Of a DNA stretch of 64,000 bases, positions 48,317-56,910 are shown one piece after another. How positions within the stretch are numbered: position 1 is the first letter of the stretch; each line of letters opens with the position of its first letter. The position numbers and the translations under genes are program-made. The stretch covers positions 1 to 64,000 of the forward strand of contig CAZCPY010000002.1 of the NCBI GenBank assembly GCA_964499865.1, written 5' to 3'. Below the pieces are notes generated by a model. The model saw nothing but the letters and a program-made list of their open reading frames with translations, was not told the origin of the DNA and did no database searches. Origin of the DNA: JANOGU01 sp964499865. GTDB taxonomy: Bacteria > Pseudomonadota > Alphaproteobacteria > Rhodobacterales > Rhodobacteraceae.

Positions 48317-48749
48317 TCCGGTCCTCGGGGTGCGATCACGCCGCGCGGGGGGGTGGGGGATGGGGGGCCCGGAGATATCGGCGAAGTCCGGGATGCCTTC
48401 GGGCAGGCCCGGGCACTTCGCGCACCGCCCGGTCGATGGCGCAATGCGCAGCGGCATGGGCGCCCGAACCGCTGTCGGCGATGGCGATCCGGCCCCGGAG
48501 CCTGCGCGCCGGCCCGACCGGCAGGGGGCAGTCGGGCCGGAAGGCGTCTGCCCGACCGCCCGTCCGGCGCCCGGCGGCAACGCCGTCGAAGAATCGCGGC
48601 CGCGTGACCGGCCGGTCCCTGCGCGGAGGTTCGTCGCTGTCGCCGCGCACCATTGCCCCGTCGCGATGCGCCGCGCGCGCGCGCCGAACAACCGCGGCCA
48701 TTGATCCGCCCGCGCCCCGGCCCTACAGGGGCACGAAACGAGGGGCGCC
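48317..48749. other. 433-base gene-free region before rnd
   Basis: No recognised gene. Open frames exist on both strands (for example minus 48336-48701), but their products are Arg/Pro/Ala-rich, lack a ribosome site and match nothing I know. The left end has a long G run (48348-48367 region) and the rest is GC-rich with many CGCG steps. It might be a decayed gene. The rnd promoter must lie near its right end; ACGAGGGG (48738-48745) is the rnd ribosome site. Confidence 0.5.
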
Positions 48750-49364
48750 ATGACCATCCACCTGCACCGGAACGACCTGCCCGACGGCCTGGACCTCGGC
48801 CCGGTGGTCGCCATCGACACCGAGACGATGGGCCTCGACCCCCGACGCGACCGGCTGTGCCTGGTGCAGCTTTCGGCGGGCGACGGCGACGCGCATCTGG
48901 TGCAGATCGCCCGCGGGCAGCGGCAGGCGCCGAACCTGACCCGGATGCTGGCCGATCCCGCGACCGAAAAGCTGTTCCACTTCGGCCGCTTCGACATCGC
49001 CGCCCTGCAGGCGGCCTTCGCCGTCACCACCGCGCCCGTCTTCTGCACCAAGATCGCGGCGAAGATGGTGCGCACTTTCACCGACCGTCACGGGCTCAAG
49101 TATCTGCTGGCCGAGCTTCTGGGGGTTGACGTCTCCAAGCAGCAGCAGACCTCGGACTGGGGCGCCGCCGAACTGACCGAGGCGCAGAAGGAATACGCCG
49201 CCTCGGACGTGCTTCACCTCCACCGGCTCAAGGCCGAACTCGAGGCGCTCCTGGCGCGCGAGGGGCGGCTGGACCTGGCGCGGGCCTGTTTCGGCTTCCT
49301 GCCGACGCGGGCGGCGCTGGACCTGCTGGGCTGGGGCGACGAGACCGACATCTTCCGCCACTGA
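48750..49364 (+). CDS. rnd: Ribonuclease D-like 3'-5' exonuclease (short form)
   Basis: A 204-residue DEDDy exonuclease. ExoI is AIDTETMGLDPRRDRL (26-41, with DxE), ExoII is LFHFGRFDIAAL and ExoIII is YAASDVLHLHRLK (Y-x3-D). Full-length E. coli RNase D is about 375 residues with two HRDC domains; this protein has only the nuclease domain, as is common in alphaproteobacteria. It probably trims tRNA and other RNA 3' ends. It leads the conserved series rnd-lptC-lptA-lptB-hpf-ptsN. Confidence 0.9.
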   Translation: MTIHLHRNDLPDGLDLGPVVAIDTETMGLDPRRDRLCLVQLSAGDGDAHLVQIARGQRQAPNLTRMLADPATEKLFHFGRFDIAALQAAFAVTTAPVFCTKIAAKMVRTFTDRHGLKYLLAELLGVDVSKQQQTSDWGAAELTEAQKEYAASDVLHLHRLKAELEALLAREGRLDLARACFGFLPTRAALDLLGWGDETDIFRH

Positions 49365-49456
49365 CGGGCGGAAGGCCGCCGGGCGGCGCCGCGCTGACGC
49401 CCCTGTGACCCGGCGCGGGATGGACCCGCGCGCCCGTTCCGAGGCAGGATTTCGAC

Positions 49457-50077
49457 GTGACCCGGCATGACAACTTCCATTCGGCGCTGGTGGGCTGGCT
49501 CAAGGTGCTTTTGCCGCTGATCGCGCTTGGCATCCTGTCGACGCTGTTCCTGGTCGCACGCCCGGTCGATCCCGAAGGCGCCATCCCCTTTGCCGAGGTG
49601 GACGTGGGCGAGCGCGTGCGCGAGCCGCGGCTGACCCGGCCCACCTGGGCGGGCGTGACCGAGGACGGTGCCGCGCTGACCATCCGCGCGGCCGAGGCGC
49701 GCCCCGCCGACGCGACCGCGGGGCCGCGGGCCACGGACGTGGTGGCGCGCATCGACGCGCAGGACGGCGGGCGCACCGACATCACCGCGGCCACCGCCGC
49801 CATCGACCCCGGCGGCGAGGTGATGACGCTGGCAGGCGGCGTCGTCAGCACCACATCCACCGCCTATCGCATCACCACCCCGGAACTGACCATCCGGCTG
49901 GACCGCACGCTGGCACAAAGCAACGGCCCGGTGCAGGGCGAAGGCCCGGCGGGCCGGATCGCGGCGGGCGGCATGACGGTCACCGCCGACGCCGCGCGGC
50001 CCGGCGCGCATCTTCTGGTCTTCGACAAGGGCGTGCGGCTGCGCTACGCTCCCGCCGCAACGGAGCTGACCCCATGA
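49457..50077 (+). CDS. lptC: LPS export periplasmic protein LptC
   Basis: A 206-residue bitopic protein. An N-terminal membrane helix (about 11-32, LVGWLKVLLPLIALGILSTLF) is followed by a periplasmic beta-jellyroll. It passes LPS from the LptB2FG extractor to LptA. The conserved IDAQDGGRTDITAATAAIDPG region and the late TVTADAARPGAHLLVFDKGVR strands are typical. The start is GTG 49457. It overlaps lptA by four bases (ATGA), and lptA-lptB follow, which settles the identity despite low sequence conservation. Confidence 0.88.
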   Translation: MTRHDNFHSALVGWLKVLLPLIALGILSTLFLVARPVDPEGAIPFAEVDVGERVREPRLTRPTWAGVTEDGAALTIRAAEARPADATAGPRATDVVARIDAQDGGRTDITAATAAIDPGGEVMTLAGGVVSTTSTAYRITTPELTIRLDRTLAQSNGPVQGEGPAGRIAAGGMTVTADAARPGAHLLVFDKGVRLRYAPAATELTP

Positions 50078-50607
50078 CCAAGGCCTTTGCCGCGATCCTT
50101 CTCGCCCTGACCCTGCCGCTGGCCGCCCATGCGCAGGGCACCGATATCGCCTTCGGCGGGCTCCGGCAGGACACCACGCTGCCCGTCGAGGTCGCGGCCG
50201 ACCGTCTGGCGGTCAACCAGACCGACGGCACCGCAACCTTCAGCGGCAATGTCGTCGTCGTGCAGGGCGAAATGCGCATGTCGGCGGCCGAGATCCGCGT
50301 GGAATACGGCAAGACCGGGCAGGACATCGAAAAGCTGTATGCGACCGGCGGCGTCACGATCGCCAATGCCGCCGATGCCGCGGAAGCGCGCGAGGCTGTC
50401 TACACCATCGCCAGCGGCGCCGTGGTGATGACCGGCGACGTGCTGCTGACGCAGGGGCAGAACGCGATTTCCGGCCAGACGCTGCGGCTGGACCTCAAGG
50501 CCGGGACCGGCACGATGGAGGGGCGCGTGACCACCGTCTTCGTTCCCCAGCCGTCGGCGCCCGGGGCCGCACCCGGCCGCGCGCCCCAGGCCGGGGCGGC
50601 CCCCTGA
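50074..50607 (+). CDS. lptA: LPS transport periplasmic protein LptA
   Basis: A 177-residue periplasmic protein. The signal peptide (1-22) ends in PLAAHAQG. The OstA-like domain has LPVEVAADRLAVNQTDGTATF and GNVVVVQGEMRMSAAEIRVEY, the repeated strand motif that builds the LPS bridge. The end is Ala/Pro-rich and disordered. It overlaps lptC by four bases and lptB by one base (TGATG). It carries LPS across the periplasm between LptC and LptD, neither LptD, LptF nor LptG being in this window. Confidence 0.92.
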   Translation: MTKAFAAILLALTLPLAAHAQGTDIAFGGLRQDTTLPVEVAADRLAVNQTDGTATFSGNVVVVQGEMRMSAAEIRVEYGKTGQDIEKLYATGGVTIANAADAAEAREAVYTIASGAVVMTGDVLLTQGQNAISGQTLRLDLKAGTGTMEGRVTTVFVPQPSAPGAAPGRAPQAGAAP

Positions 50608-51362
50608 TGCCGCCGGAACTGACCGTGACCCAAGGCCAGGCGGGGCTGACCGTCGTCTCGCTGCGCAAGAGCTACAAGAGCCGCCCGGTCATCCGCGACG
50701 TCTCGATGCGGCTGGCGCGCGGCGAGGTGGTGGCGCTGCTGGGTCCCAACGGATCGGGCAAGACGACCTGCTTCTACTGCATCGCCGGGCTGGTGACGCC
50801 GGAAGGCGGGCAGGTGACGATCGACGGGCGCGAGGTCACCGGCCTGCCGATGTACCGCCGCGCGCGGCTGGGCATCGGCTATCTGCCGCAGGAGATGTCG
50901 ATCTTCCGCGGCCTGAACGTCGAGGACAACATCCTGGCCGTGCTGGAAATCGCCGTCCCCGACCGCCACAAGCGGCGCGAGCGGCTGGAGGAACTGCTGT
51001 CCGAATTCTCGATCACCCACCTGCGCCGCGCGCCCGCGCTGGCGCTGTCGGGGGGCGAGCGGCGGCGGGCCGAGATCGCGCGCTGCCTGGCCGCCGACCC
51101 CAAGTACCTGCTGCTGGACGAACCCTTCGCCGGCGTCGACCCGATCGCCGTGGGCGAGATCAGGGGGCTGGTGCATGACCTGAAAAGCCGCGGCATCGGT
51201 GTGCTGATCACCGACCACAACGTGCGCGAGACGCTCGAGATCGTCGACCGCGCCTATATCCTGCACGACGGTCGCGTGCTGATGTCGGGCACCACCGACG
51301 AGGTGGTGCGCGACGAGAACGTGCGCCGCGTCTACCTGGGCCAGAACTTCCGCGTGTCGTGA
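50607..51362 (+). CDS. lptB: LPS export ABC transporter ATPase LptB
   Basis: A 251-residue ABC ATPase that powers LPS extraction from the inner membrane. Walker A is GPNGSGKTTCF, the Q-loop is GYLPQEMSIFRGL, the signature is LALSGGERRRAEIARCLA, Walker B is YLLLDEPFAGVDPIA and the H-loop is ITDHNVRETLEIVDRAY. The PQExSIFRxLxVEDN stretch is diagnostic for LptB. The N-terminal extension of about 12 residues is usual in this group. It overlaps lptA by one base. Confidence 0.96.
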   Translation: MPPELTVTQGQAGLTVVSLRKSYKSRPVIRDVSMRLARGEVVALLGPNGSGKTTCFYCIAGLVTPEGGQVTIDGREVTGLPMYRRARLGIGYLPQEMSIFRGLNVEDNILAVLEIAVPDRHKRRERLEELLSEFSITHLRRAPALALSGGERRRAEIARCLAADPKYLLLDEPFAGVDPIAVGEIRGLVHDLKSRGIGVLITDHNVRETLEIVDRAYILHDGRVLMSGTTDEVVRDENVRRVYLGQNFRVS

Positions 51363-51585
51363 CCGGGCTGTCGGCGGCCCGTTACCAGACTGTCAGGAAT
51401 CCGTTGACAAGCCCCGCCCGGCTGTCGCCAAATGCCCGGGATGCGTGCGCGACCCGCCCCCGTCCCCGGCTTGAGGCCCGGCCCGAAACGGCCCCCGGCC
51501 CGCCCCCGCCAACGACAGGAAAACCGAACCGGACCCGTGCCTTGCGTGCCGCGCGCGGCCTGTCCGGCAACTTGAAGGAGACCCC

Positions 51586-52161
51586 ATGCGCTATCAGATC
51601 AGCGGGCGGCAGATCGACATCGGCGAGGCCCTGTCGACCCATGTGAAGGCCGAACTGGGCGAGATCGTCGAGAAATACGCGCAGCGCCCGACCGAGGCGA
51701 CGGTCGTCTTCTCGCGCGATGCGCACCAGCACGTCTGCGAGGCGGTGATCCACCTGTCGACCGGCCTGACCGCCCAGGCCCGCGGCCATGCAGGCGAGAT
51801 CTATGCGGCCTTCGAATCCTGCCGCGAGAAGCTGGACAAGCAGCTGCGCCGCTACAAGCGCCGCCTGCGCGACCACCACCGCGACCGCACGTCGCCCGTT
51901 GAGTTCGACGACAGCGCCGCCTATATCCTCGCCTCGCCCGACGACCCCGACGCGGGGGAACCGGCGTCCCTGACCCCGGTGGTGATCGCCGAGATGGAGA
52001 CGCGGATCCCCTCGATCACGGTCGGCGAGGCGGTGATGCAGATGGAACTGGCGGGCCAGAAGATGCTCGTCTTCCGCAACGAAGGGCATGGCGGGGTGAA
52101 TGTGATCTACCGGCGCGATGACGGCAACATCGGCTGGATCGACCCGCGCCATGCCAAGTGA
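51586..52161 (+). CDS. hpf: Ribosome hibernation promoting factor, long form
   Basis: A 191-residue long HPF. The N-terminal S30AE domain (1-100: RYQISGRQIDIGEALSTHVK, then YKRRLRDHHRD) binds the decoding site. After a linker with YILASPDD the C-terminal domain (about 130-191: MTVGEAVMQMELAGQKMLVF, IYRRDDGNIGWIDP) dimerises ribosomes to 100S. The ATG has AAGGAGA 7 bases upstream and a spacer of 223 bases before it, so it likely has its own promoter, consistent with starvation control. ptsN follows at 36 bases. Confidence 0.93.
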   Translation: MRYQISGRQIDIGEALSTHVKAELGEIVEKYAQRPTEATVVFSRDAHQHVCEAVIHLSTGLTAQARGHAGEIYAAFESCREKLDKQLRRYKRRLRDHHRDRTSPVEFDDSAAYILASPDDPDAGEPASLTPVVIAEMETRIPSITVGEAVMQMELAGQKMLVFRNEGHGGVNVIYRRDDGNIGWIDPRHAK

Positions 52162-52197
52162 CCGCAGCGCCGCGGCGCGCAGGATGACAGGGCCCCG

Positions 52198-52662
52198 ATG
52201 ATCCTTTCCAAGCTGCTGATCCCGGGCGCCGTGCAGGTGCGCGGCCACCTGACCAGCAAGAAGCGACTGTTCCAGGAGATCGGCGAGATCGCGGCGCAGT
52301 CCTACGGCCTGACCGCCGCGGTCGTCGTCGACGGGTTGCAGGAACGCGAGACGCTGGGGCCGACCGGCGTGGGCCACGGCATCGCCCTGCCGCATGCGCG
52401 GCTGGAGGATGTGGCGTCGATCTGCGGCGTGTTCCTGCGGCTGGAACGCCCGCTCGACTACGACAGCGTGGACCGCCAGCCGGTGGACCTGGTCTTCGGC
52501 CTGCTCGCGCCCAAGGATTCGGGCGTGGACCACCTCAAGGCGCTGGCGCTGGTCAGCCGCACGATGCGCGACGCCGCCGTGGTGGCCAAGCTGCGCGCCA
52601 ATTCCGATGCGGGCAAGCTGTACGCGATCCTGACCGAGGCCAAGGCCCCGCAGGCGGCGTGA
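52198..52662 (+). CDS. ptsN: PTS IIA-like nitrogen-regulatory protein
   Basis: A 154-residue EIIA-Ntr. The phospho-accepting histidine is H66 in GVGHGIALPHARLE. VFGLLAPKDSGVDHLKALALVSR is the second family motif. It receives phosphate from the PtsP-NPr chain and regulates potassium transport, stress and nitrogen responses; the upstream PTS genes are not here. Its position after hpf is conserved in proteobacteria, where rpoN is often nearby; rpoN is absent from this stretch. A hairpin follows and converges on the sulfotransferase operon. Confidence 0.93.
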   Translation: MILSKLLIPGAVQVRGHLTSKKRLFQEIGEIAAQSYGLTAAVVVDGLQERETLGPTGVGHGIALPHARLEDVASICGVFLRLERPLDYDSVDRQPVDLVFGLLAPKDSGVDHLKALALVSRTMRDAAVVAKLRANSDAGKLYAILTEAKAPQAA

Positions 52663-52681
52663 CGCTTCCGGCAGCAACCCC

Positions 52682-52702
52682 GTCCCGGGCCTGACCCGGG
52701 AC
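52682..52702. repeat. Perfect GTCCCGGG-CCTGA-CCCGGGAC palindromic element
   Basis: The 8-base arms GTCCCGGG (52682-52689) and CCCGGGAC (52695-52702) flank the loop CCTGA, 20 bases after the ptsN stop. A one-base variant in opposite orientation occurs at 25182-25202. It may end ptsN transcription and also belongs to a dispersed family. Confidence 0.6.
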
Positions 52703-52736
52703 CTCCCCCGCCCCCGTCCTGCCTTCTGACGGCGAG

Positions 52737-52757
52737 GCCCCGGCTCGGGGCCGGGGC
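52737..52757. terminator. Hairpin between converging ptsN and sulfotransferase genes
   Basis: The arms GCCCCGGC (52737-52744) and GCCGGGGC (52750-52757) flank TCGGG. Located 22 bases after the sulfotransferase stop on the minus strand, it can act in either direction. No U tract. Confidence 0.5.
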
Positions 52758-52778
52758 GGGTCTCCCAAAGGCCCCGCG

Positions 52779-54155
52779 TCAGGCCCAGTCGCCGAAGCCG
52801 TAGCCCGTGTAGTCGCGGGCATAGGCATCCCGCGCGGCGGCGGCAATCTCTGCGTCGTGCAGGGCGGCCAGCACGGGGTCGGGCGGAAGGGCGGGCGCGG
52901 GCGGCAGGGGGGTGCCGGTCTCGGCCGCCAGAAACGCCAGCCCCTCGGCCAGCCGCGCCTCGCGCAGCACGAGGTCGGGGCCCTGGTGCTGCGCAAAGCC
53001 CTGCAGCACGGCGGTCTGGGTGGCGATGGCGGCATCGACGCGGGCGGCGGTCTGGCCCGACAGGTTCAGCCTGGCAAAGCGCAGGAAGGCGAGGAAGGCC
53101 GCGCGCAGATCCGCGCCCGCCAGCCGCGCGGCACGCGGGGGCGGCGGCAGGTCGATCCCCATGGTCCGGGCGAAGACGCCGCGCACCTCGGGCAGGGCGC
53201 CGGTCAGCACCTGCGTCGAGAACGCCCACCAGGCCCGCGCCAGCGGGTGGCGCACCACGGCAAAGCTGCGCTGGCTGCCGCCGCGTTTCCACTGCCGCAG
53301 GGACTTCTGCGTGAAATCCGTGGTCACCGGCCCCACCTGCGCCAGCCAGCCGTCAAGGTCGGGCCCGCCCTTGACCGGCATGTACAGCACCGGCCCCGCC
53401 GCCCGGAACGACGGGATGGCGGCGCTGCGGCGCGGCTCGAAGTTGGGCGTGCGGGACAGGTTGAACCAGTCCATCCGCGCCAGCGCCGCCTCCATCGCTG
53501 CGGGGTTCTCGACCTTTTCCGCCAGAGGTTCGGGGTTCTGCTTCTTGAGCGTGGGGTCGGCGGCCTCCAGTCGCGCGGGGACGCCCAGGAAGGCTGCGAG
53601 GCCGTTCAGCACGGCCAGGTCCTGGATGTCCTCGTAGTCGATCCAGAACGCCGCCTGCCCGCGCACCTGCAAGGCATTGACGAGCGTGATCTGGAACGCC
53701 TGCAGGCCCTCCACGAAACGCGCGAACTCGTCCCCGTCAAAGGCCGCCTTCGCGACCTTGAGCTTCCGCGCGTTGGTCAGCTTCCACTGGCCCGTGGCCT
53801 GCGCGATCTTCCAGGAGACATAGCTTTCCAGCGGGTTGCGGGTCAGCACGACCTTGGCGCAGGCGGGGTCGTCCAGCACCGCGGGAAAGACGCGCGGGTC
53901 GTGGTCGTGGAAATAGCGGAAGCCGTTCAGCCCCGGCTGCGCGCGCAGGCGCGCCAGGAACCGCAGCGGATCGGCGTCGCGTTCGGCGAGGCTCATGCCG
54001 AAAGCCTCGGCCCCGTTCAGCTTGCCGATGAAATGGGGGTTGAACGCCTCGCCATGGCAGGTCACGCCCGCAAGCGCGTTCAGGTTCGCCTCCAGGAAGT
54101 TCGACCCCGTCCGCATCTCGGCGAACAGCACGAAAGAGGTGAAGGCCCCTGTCAC
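52779..54155 (-). CDS. Sulfotransferase, NodH/Stf0-like with a second sulfotransferase-like half
   Basis: A 458-residue PAPS-dependent sulfotransferase. The first half (1-230) has the phosphosulfate loop EMRTGSNFLEANLNAL (13-28) and the 3'-phosphate motif KVVLTRNPLESYVSWK (101-116), as in NodH/Stf0. Residues 250-330 look like a second, diverged sulfotransferase core: LYMPVKGGPDLDGWL (257-271), then FAVVRHPLARAWWAF (298-312), resembling the HIPKTGG and VRxPxxR motifs of the Sulfotransfer_2 family. It starts with GTG, 1 base after the next transferase stop. It probably sulfates a surface glycan made by the neighbouring glycosyltransferases. Confidence 0.82.
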   Translation of the reverse strand: MTGAFTSFVLFAEMRTGSNFLEANLNALAGVTCHGEAFNPHFIGKLNGAEAFGMSLAERDADPLRFLARLRAQPGLNGFRYFHDHDPRVFPAVLDDPACAKVVLTRNPLESYVSWKIAQATGQWKLTNARKLKVAKAAFDGDEFARFVEGLQAFQITLVNALQVRGQAAFWIDYEDIQDLAVLNGLAAFLGVPARLEAADPTLKKQNPEPLAEKVENPAAMEAALARMDWFNLSRTPNFEPRRSAAIPSFRAAGPVLYMPVKGGPDLDGWLAQVGPVTTDFTQKSLRQWKRGGSQRSFAVVRHPLARAWWAFSTQVLTGALPEVRGVFARTMGIDLPPPPRAARLAGADLRAAFLAFLRFARLNLSGQTAARVDAAIATQTAVLQGFAQHQGPDLVLREARLAEGLAFLAAETGTPLPPAPALPPDPVLAALHDAEIAAAARDAYARDYTGYGFGDWA

Positions 54156-54156
54156 G

Positions 54157-55863
54157 TCACTTCACCAGATAGGGCCGCCCGCGGCGGGGGGCGTTGGGGT
54201 TCGGGCCGTCGGTCACCGGGAAATCCCCCATCAGGGTTGGCTGCATGCCCTGGTTGCGCAGGTTCTGCAGGAACTGGCCGAAGCCCGCCAGATCGGCCAT
54301 CCGCGGCGCCTCGGTCAGCCGCCGCAGGGACCGCGGGCTGATCTCGTCCACGATCAGTTGCAGCGGCTCCATCGGGTTTTCCACGAATTCGGCAAGGTTC
54401 CAGATGCGGATGCGGGCCTTGCACCAGGGGTTGCGCAGGATGTTGAGGTGGTCCTGTTCGATCTTCTGCAGGCGCGCGGCCTCGCGCCGGATGTCGCCGA
54501 AATTCAGGTTGGACCGGAACAGCGGCACCGCCCAGGCGCCCGAGATCACCGCGACCGAGGCGTTCGGGTCGGTGGCGACGAACCAGTTGAGGTCCTGCCG
54601 GTCGGCCGGGCCGAACTGGAAGCACTGGCGTTCGCCGCGCGTGTTCCAGATCAGGTTGGTGAGGAAACTGCGCAGGTTGTAGTCGCGCGACAGGGCACTG
54701 TCGGACAGGGCGCCGTTGTAGATGCCCTCGCCGCCGGCAAATTCCACCCGGTCGGGGTGGAACAGGTGGCCATGCACCCGCGTGCCGGTGACGCGGCCAA
54801 GCCAGGTCTCGAAATTCTCGAACAGGTCGGAAAAGCCCTGGAACACCGAATAGGGCGCCGCGGTCTTGCCGTTCTCCCAGTTCTCGTTCGGAAAGCGGCT
54901 TTGCATGTAAAGCCCCGCCCGCCCCTTTGTGCGCCGTTCCACGGCGCGGGAAAACAGCCGGTCGATCTTGCCCGGGTTGGGTTCGGCGGCGGGCTGGCCC
55001 TTGCCCTCCTCGTTCAGGAAGACGCGGTAGAGGCGGTTCGCATGCGGCCAGATCTTGCGGGCGACGAAGCAGTCGGACCGGCGCAAGAGTTGCAGGTGGT
55101 CGTCGTAGAAGATGTGCGGCTTGCCCTGGAAATCGAACTTCGACAGGGTCAGCGACCGGCTTTCGATCTGCGGCGAATAGAGCCGCGCCAGCGTCTGGAA
55201 ATAGCTTTCGTCCGGGATCCAGACCTTGCGGAAATAGGCGTCACGCTCGGCGCGGTCGGGGTCCTGCAGGATCGCGCTCAGCGTCTGGCGGGTCAGGCAC
55301 CACCACTGGCTGCCGAGGTGCGGCACCAGCCCCGCCGGGATGCGGCGGCGCAGGCCGATGCGGCGTTGCAGCCTGACGTAGAGGTCGAACAGCCGCCGCT
55401 GCCTGCGCCAGGAAAACGGAAACCGCAGGGTGAAGCGTTCGAGGTCGAGGCCGCCCACGGTCCAGCCCACATCCGCCGTGGTGACGCTTTCGATGAAGTC
55501 GGTGCGCGGGTGGGCGTCGAGGTAGGCCACCAGCTCGGCCACCGGGCGCAGGGGCAGGCAGGACCCGGAGGCGAGGTAGACATGCCGCACGCCGGGAAAG
55601 TCGCGCAGCATGATCCCGGCCGCTTCCTGCGTGGCCGCGGTGATGCCCCAGGTGCCCCATTCGCAGGCATGCCGCCCGCTGAAGCGGACGTTGTAGAGGT
55701 CGGACAGGTCGCGCCGGAGCTTGTCATAAGCCTTGCGACGCACCCGGCGGTCGGCGTGGATGACGACCGGGCAGCCACGTTCGGCCCAGTGCCGCGCCAC
55801 CTGCGCCGCGCGGTCCAGCGCGGTGTGGCACAGCATCACGAAGCCGACCGTCCCCGGCGTCAC
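54157..55863 (-). CDS. Core-2/I-branching-type beta-1,6-N-acetylglucosaminyltransferase with C-terminal domain of unknown function
   Basis: A 568-residue protein. Residues 1-270 are a GT14 (core-2/I-branching) domain: VGFVMLCHTALDRAAQVARH, VVIHADRRVRRKAYDKL, VYLASGSCLPLRP and GSQWWCLTRQTLSAIL (the LxSGSxxPLxS-like and QWW signatures). The C-terminal 290 residues form a domain found with it in Rhodobacterales (DUF5928, from memory), with FETWLGRVTGTRVHGHLFHP. The start is GTG, overlapping the stop of the upstream transferase by four bases (GTGA); the open frame before it is not coding. It probably branches or extends a polysaccharide or glycan. Confidence 0.82.
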   Translation of the reverse strand: MTPGTVGFVMLCHTALDRAAQVARHWAERGCPVVIHADRRVRRKAYDKLRRDLSDLYNVRFSGRHACEWGTWGITAATQEAAGIMLRDFPGVRHVYLASGSCLPLRPVAELVAYLDAHPRTDFIESVTTADVGWTVGGLDLERFTLRFPFSWRRQRRLFDLYVRLQRRIGLRRRIPAGLVPHLGSQWWCLTRQTLSAILQDPDRAERDAYFRKVWIPDESYFQTLARLYSPQIESRSLTLSKFDFQGKPHIFYDDHLQLLRRSDCFVARKIWPHANRLYRVFLNEEGKGQPAAEPNPGKIDRLFSRAVERRTKGRAGLYMQSRFPNENWENGKTAAPYSVFQGFSDLFENFETWLGRVTGTRVHGHLFHPDRVEFAGGEGIYNGALSDSALSRDYNLRSFLTNLIWNTRGERQCFQFGPADRQDLNWFVATDPNASVAVISGAWAVPLFRSNLNFGDIRREAARLQKIEQDHLNILRNPWCKARIRIWNLAEFVENPMEPLQLIVDEISPRSLRRLTEAPRMADLAGFGQFLQNLRNQGMQPTLMGDFPVTDGPNPNAPRRGRPYLVK

Positions 55864-56873
55864 GCCCAGTTGCCCTTGGACATCAGCCCCAGGATTTCGA
55901 GCTGGCGCCAGTTGATGTATTTCTCGGACCACTTGGTCCACAGGTCGGGCTGCGCGTCCAGCGCGGCCTTGTAGGCCTTGTATTCGGCGCTGGCCGAATA
56001 ATGCTGGCCGCGCAGCATCTCCTCCTCGGCCTTGACGGCGAAGGTGTCGAGGAACTTGGCGTGCAAGAGGATGCCTGACGCCTTTTCGCCCCCCCATTCG
56101 TCATAGACGAGGTTCAGCCCCCGCGGCAGCAGCATGTGGGTGGACGAGGCATAGACATAACTGCGGTGCCATTTCACCAGCGGGATCTTGTTCAGCGCGG
56201 GCGCCAGCGCCGGCTGGTCGGCAAAGAAGGTGCGCGCCCGGGGCCCGCCCTGGATCCAGAGGTTGCCGTAGCGGTGGTTGCGGCTGATCGTGTAGTTGCC
56301 GGTGTCGAAATACTGCGCGATCTCGAACGGGTCCTGCCCCTCGCGGTAGGGCTGCGCGCCGATGGGCCCCTTGGGATACATGTCCAGCAGCATCGCCGAG
56401 AAAGACTTGATCGACGACGCATCCAGCCAGTCGGTCAGCGCGCGCAGGGGCCGCGTGTCGCAGAACGGATAGACGAAGAATTCGTCGGGATCGACCACCA
56501 GGCACCAGTGCCCGTGCCCGTGGCGCATCTGCAGCCAGTTCAGCCAGTCGACGCCGAAACGCGACCGCTTGTAGCTGCCCCCGGTCGTCCACAGCGAAAC
56601 GTCGGGCTGTTCCATGAGGAATTCGCGCCCGCCGTCGTCGCTGTCATTGTCCACGATCAGGAAATGGTTGACGCCCTGATTGCGGTAGTACTCCAGAAAA
56701 AAGGGCAGCCGCACCCGCTCGTTGCGCAGGGTGGAGAACAAGAGGATGTCGTCACCCCCGATGCGGGCCTGCCGCTGGGTGACAGGGGTCAGCTCGCGCC
56801 GCTTGCGCCAGGCGCGGAGCCGCCAGCGGCGGCGCACCCAGCGCAGACGATACCGCGTGATGAACCCCAGCAC
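55860..56873 (-). CDS. Glycosyltransferase family 2 (Glyco_tranf_2_4 type)
   Basis: A 337-residue GT-A transferase. An Arg/Trp-rich, membrane-adhesive N-terminus (LRWVRRRWRLRAWRKRRE) precedes the core: STLRNERVRLPFFLEYYRNQ, HFLIVDNDSDDGG and the metal-binding VVDPDEFFVYPF. The end is helical, with a GQHYSASAEYKAYKAALDAQ segment. It starts with GTG and overlaps the next gene by four bases. With the GT14 protein and the sulfotransferase it forms a three-gene translationally coupled unit. Confidence 0.85.
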   Translation of the reverse strand: MLGFITRYRLRWVRRRWRLRAWRKRRELTPVTQRQARIGGDDILLFSTLRNERVRLPFFLEYYRNQGVNHFLIVDNDSDDGGREFLMEQPDVSLWTTGGSYKRSRFGVDWLNWLQMRHGHGHWCLVVDPDEFFVYPFCDTRPLRALTDWLDASSIKSFSAMLLDMYPKGPIGAQPYREGQDPFEIAQYFDTGNYTISRNHRYGNLWIQGGPRARTFFADQPALAPALNKIPLVKWHRSYVYASSTHMLLPRGLNLVYDEWGGEKASGILLHAKFLDTFAVKAEEEMLRGQHYSASAEYKAYKAALDAQPDLWTKWSEKYINWRQLEILGLMSKGNWA

Positions 56874-56910
56874 TTCCGCCCCCTGCCCGGATGTCTCCGC
56901 GCCAAACCTG

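Noticed and set aside
48336..48701. A 121-codon minus-strand frame in the gene-free region
   Set aside because: No ribosome site, no recognisable domain, and Arg/Pro-rich composition as expected of random high-GC DNA; conservation data would be needed.
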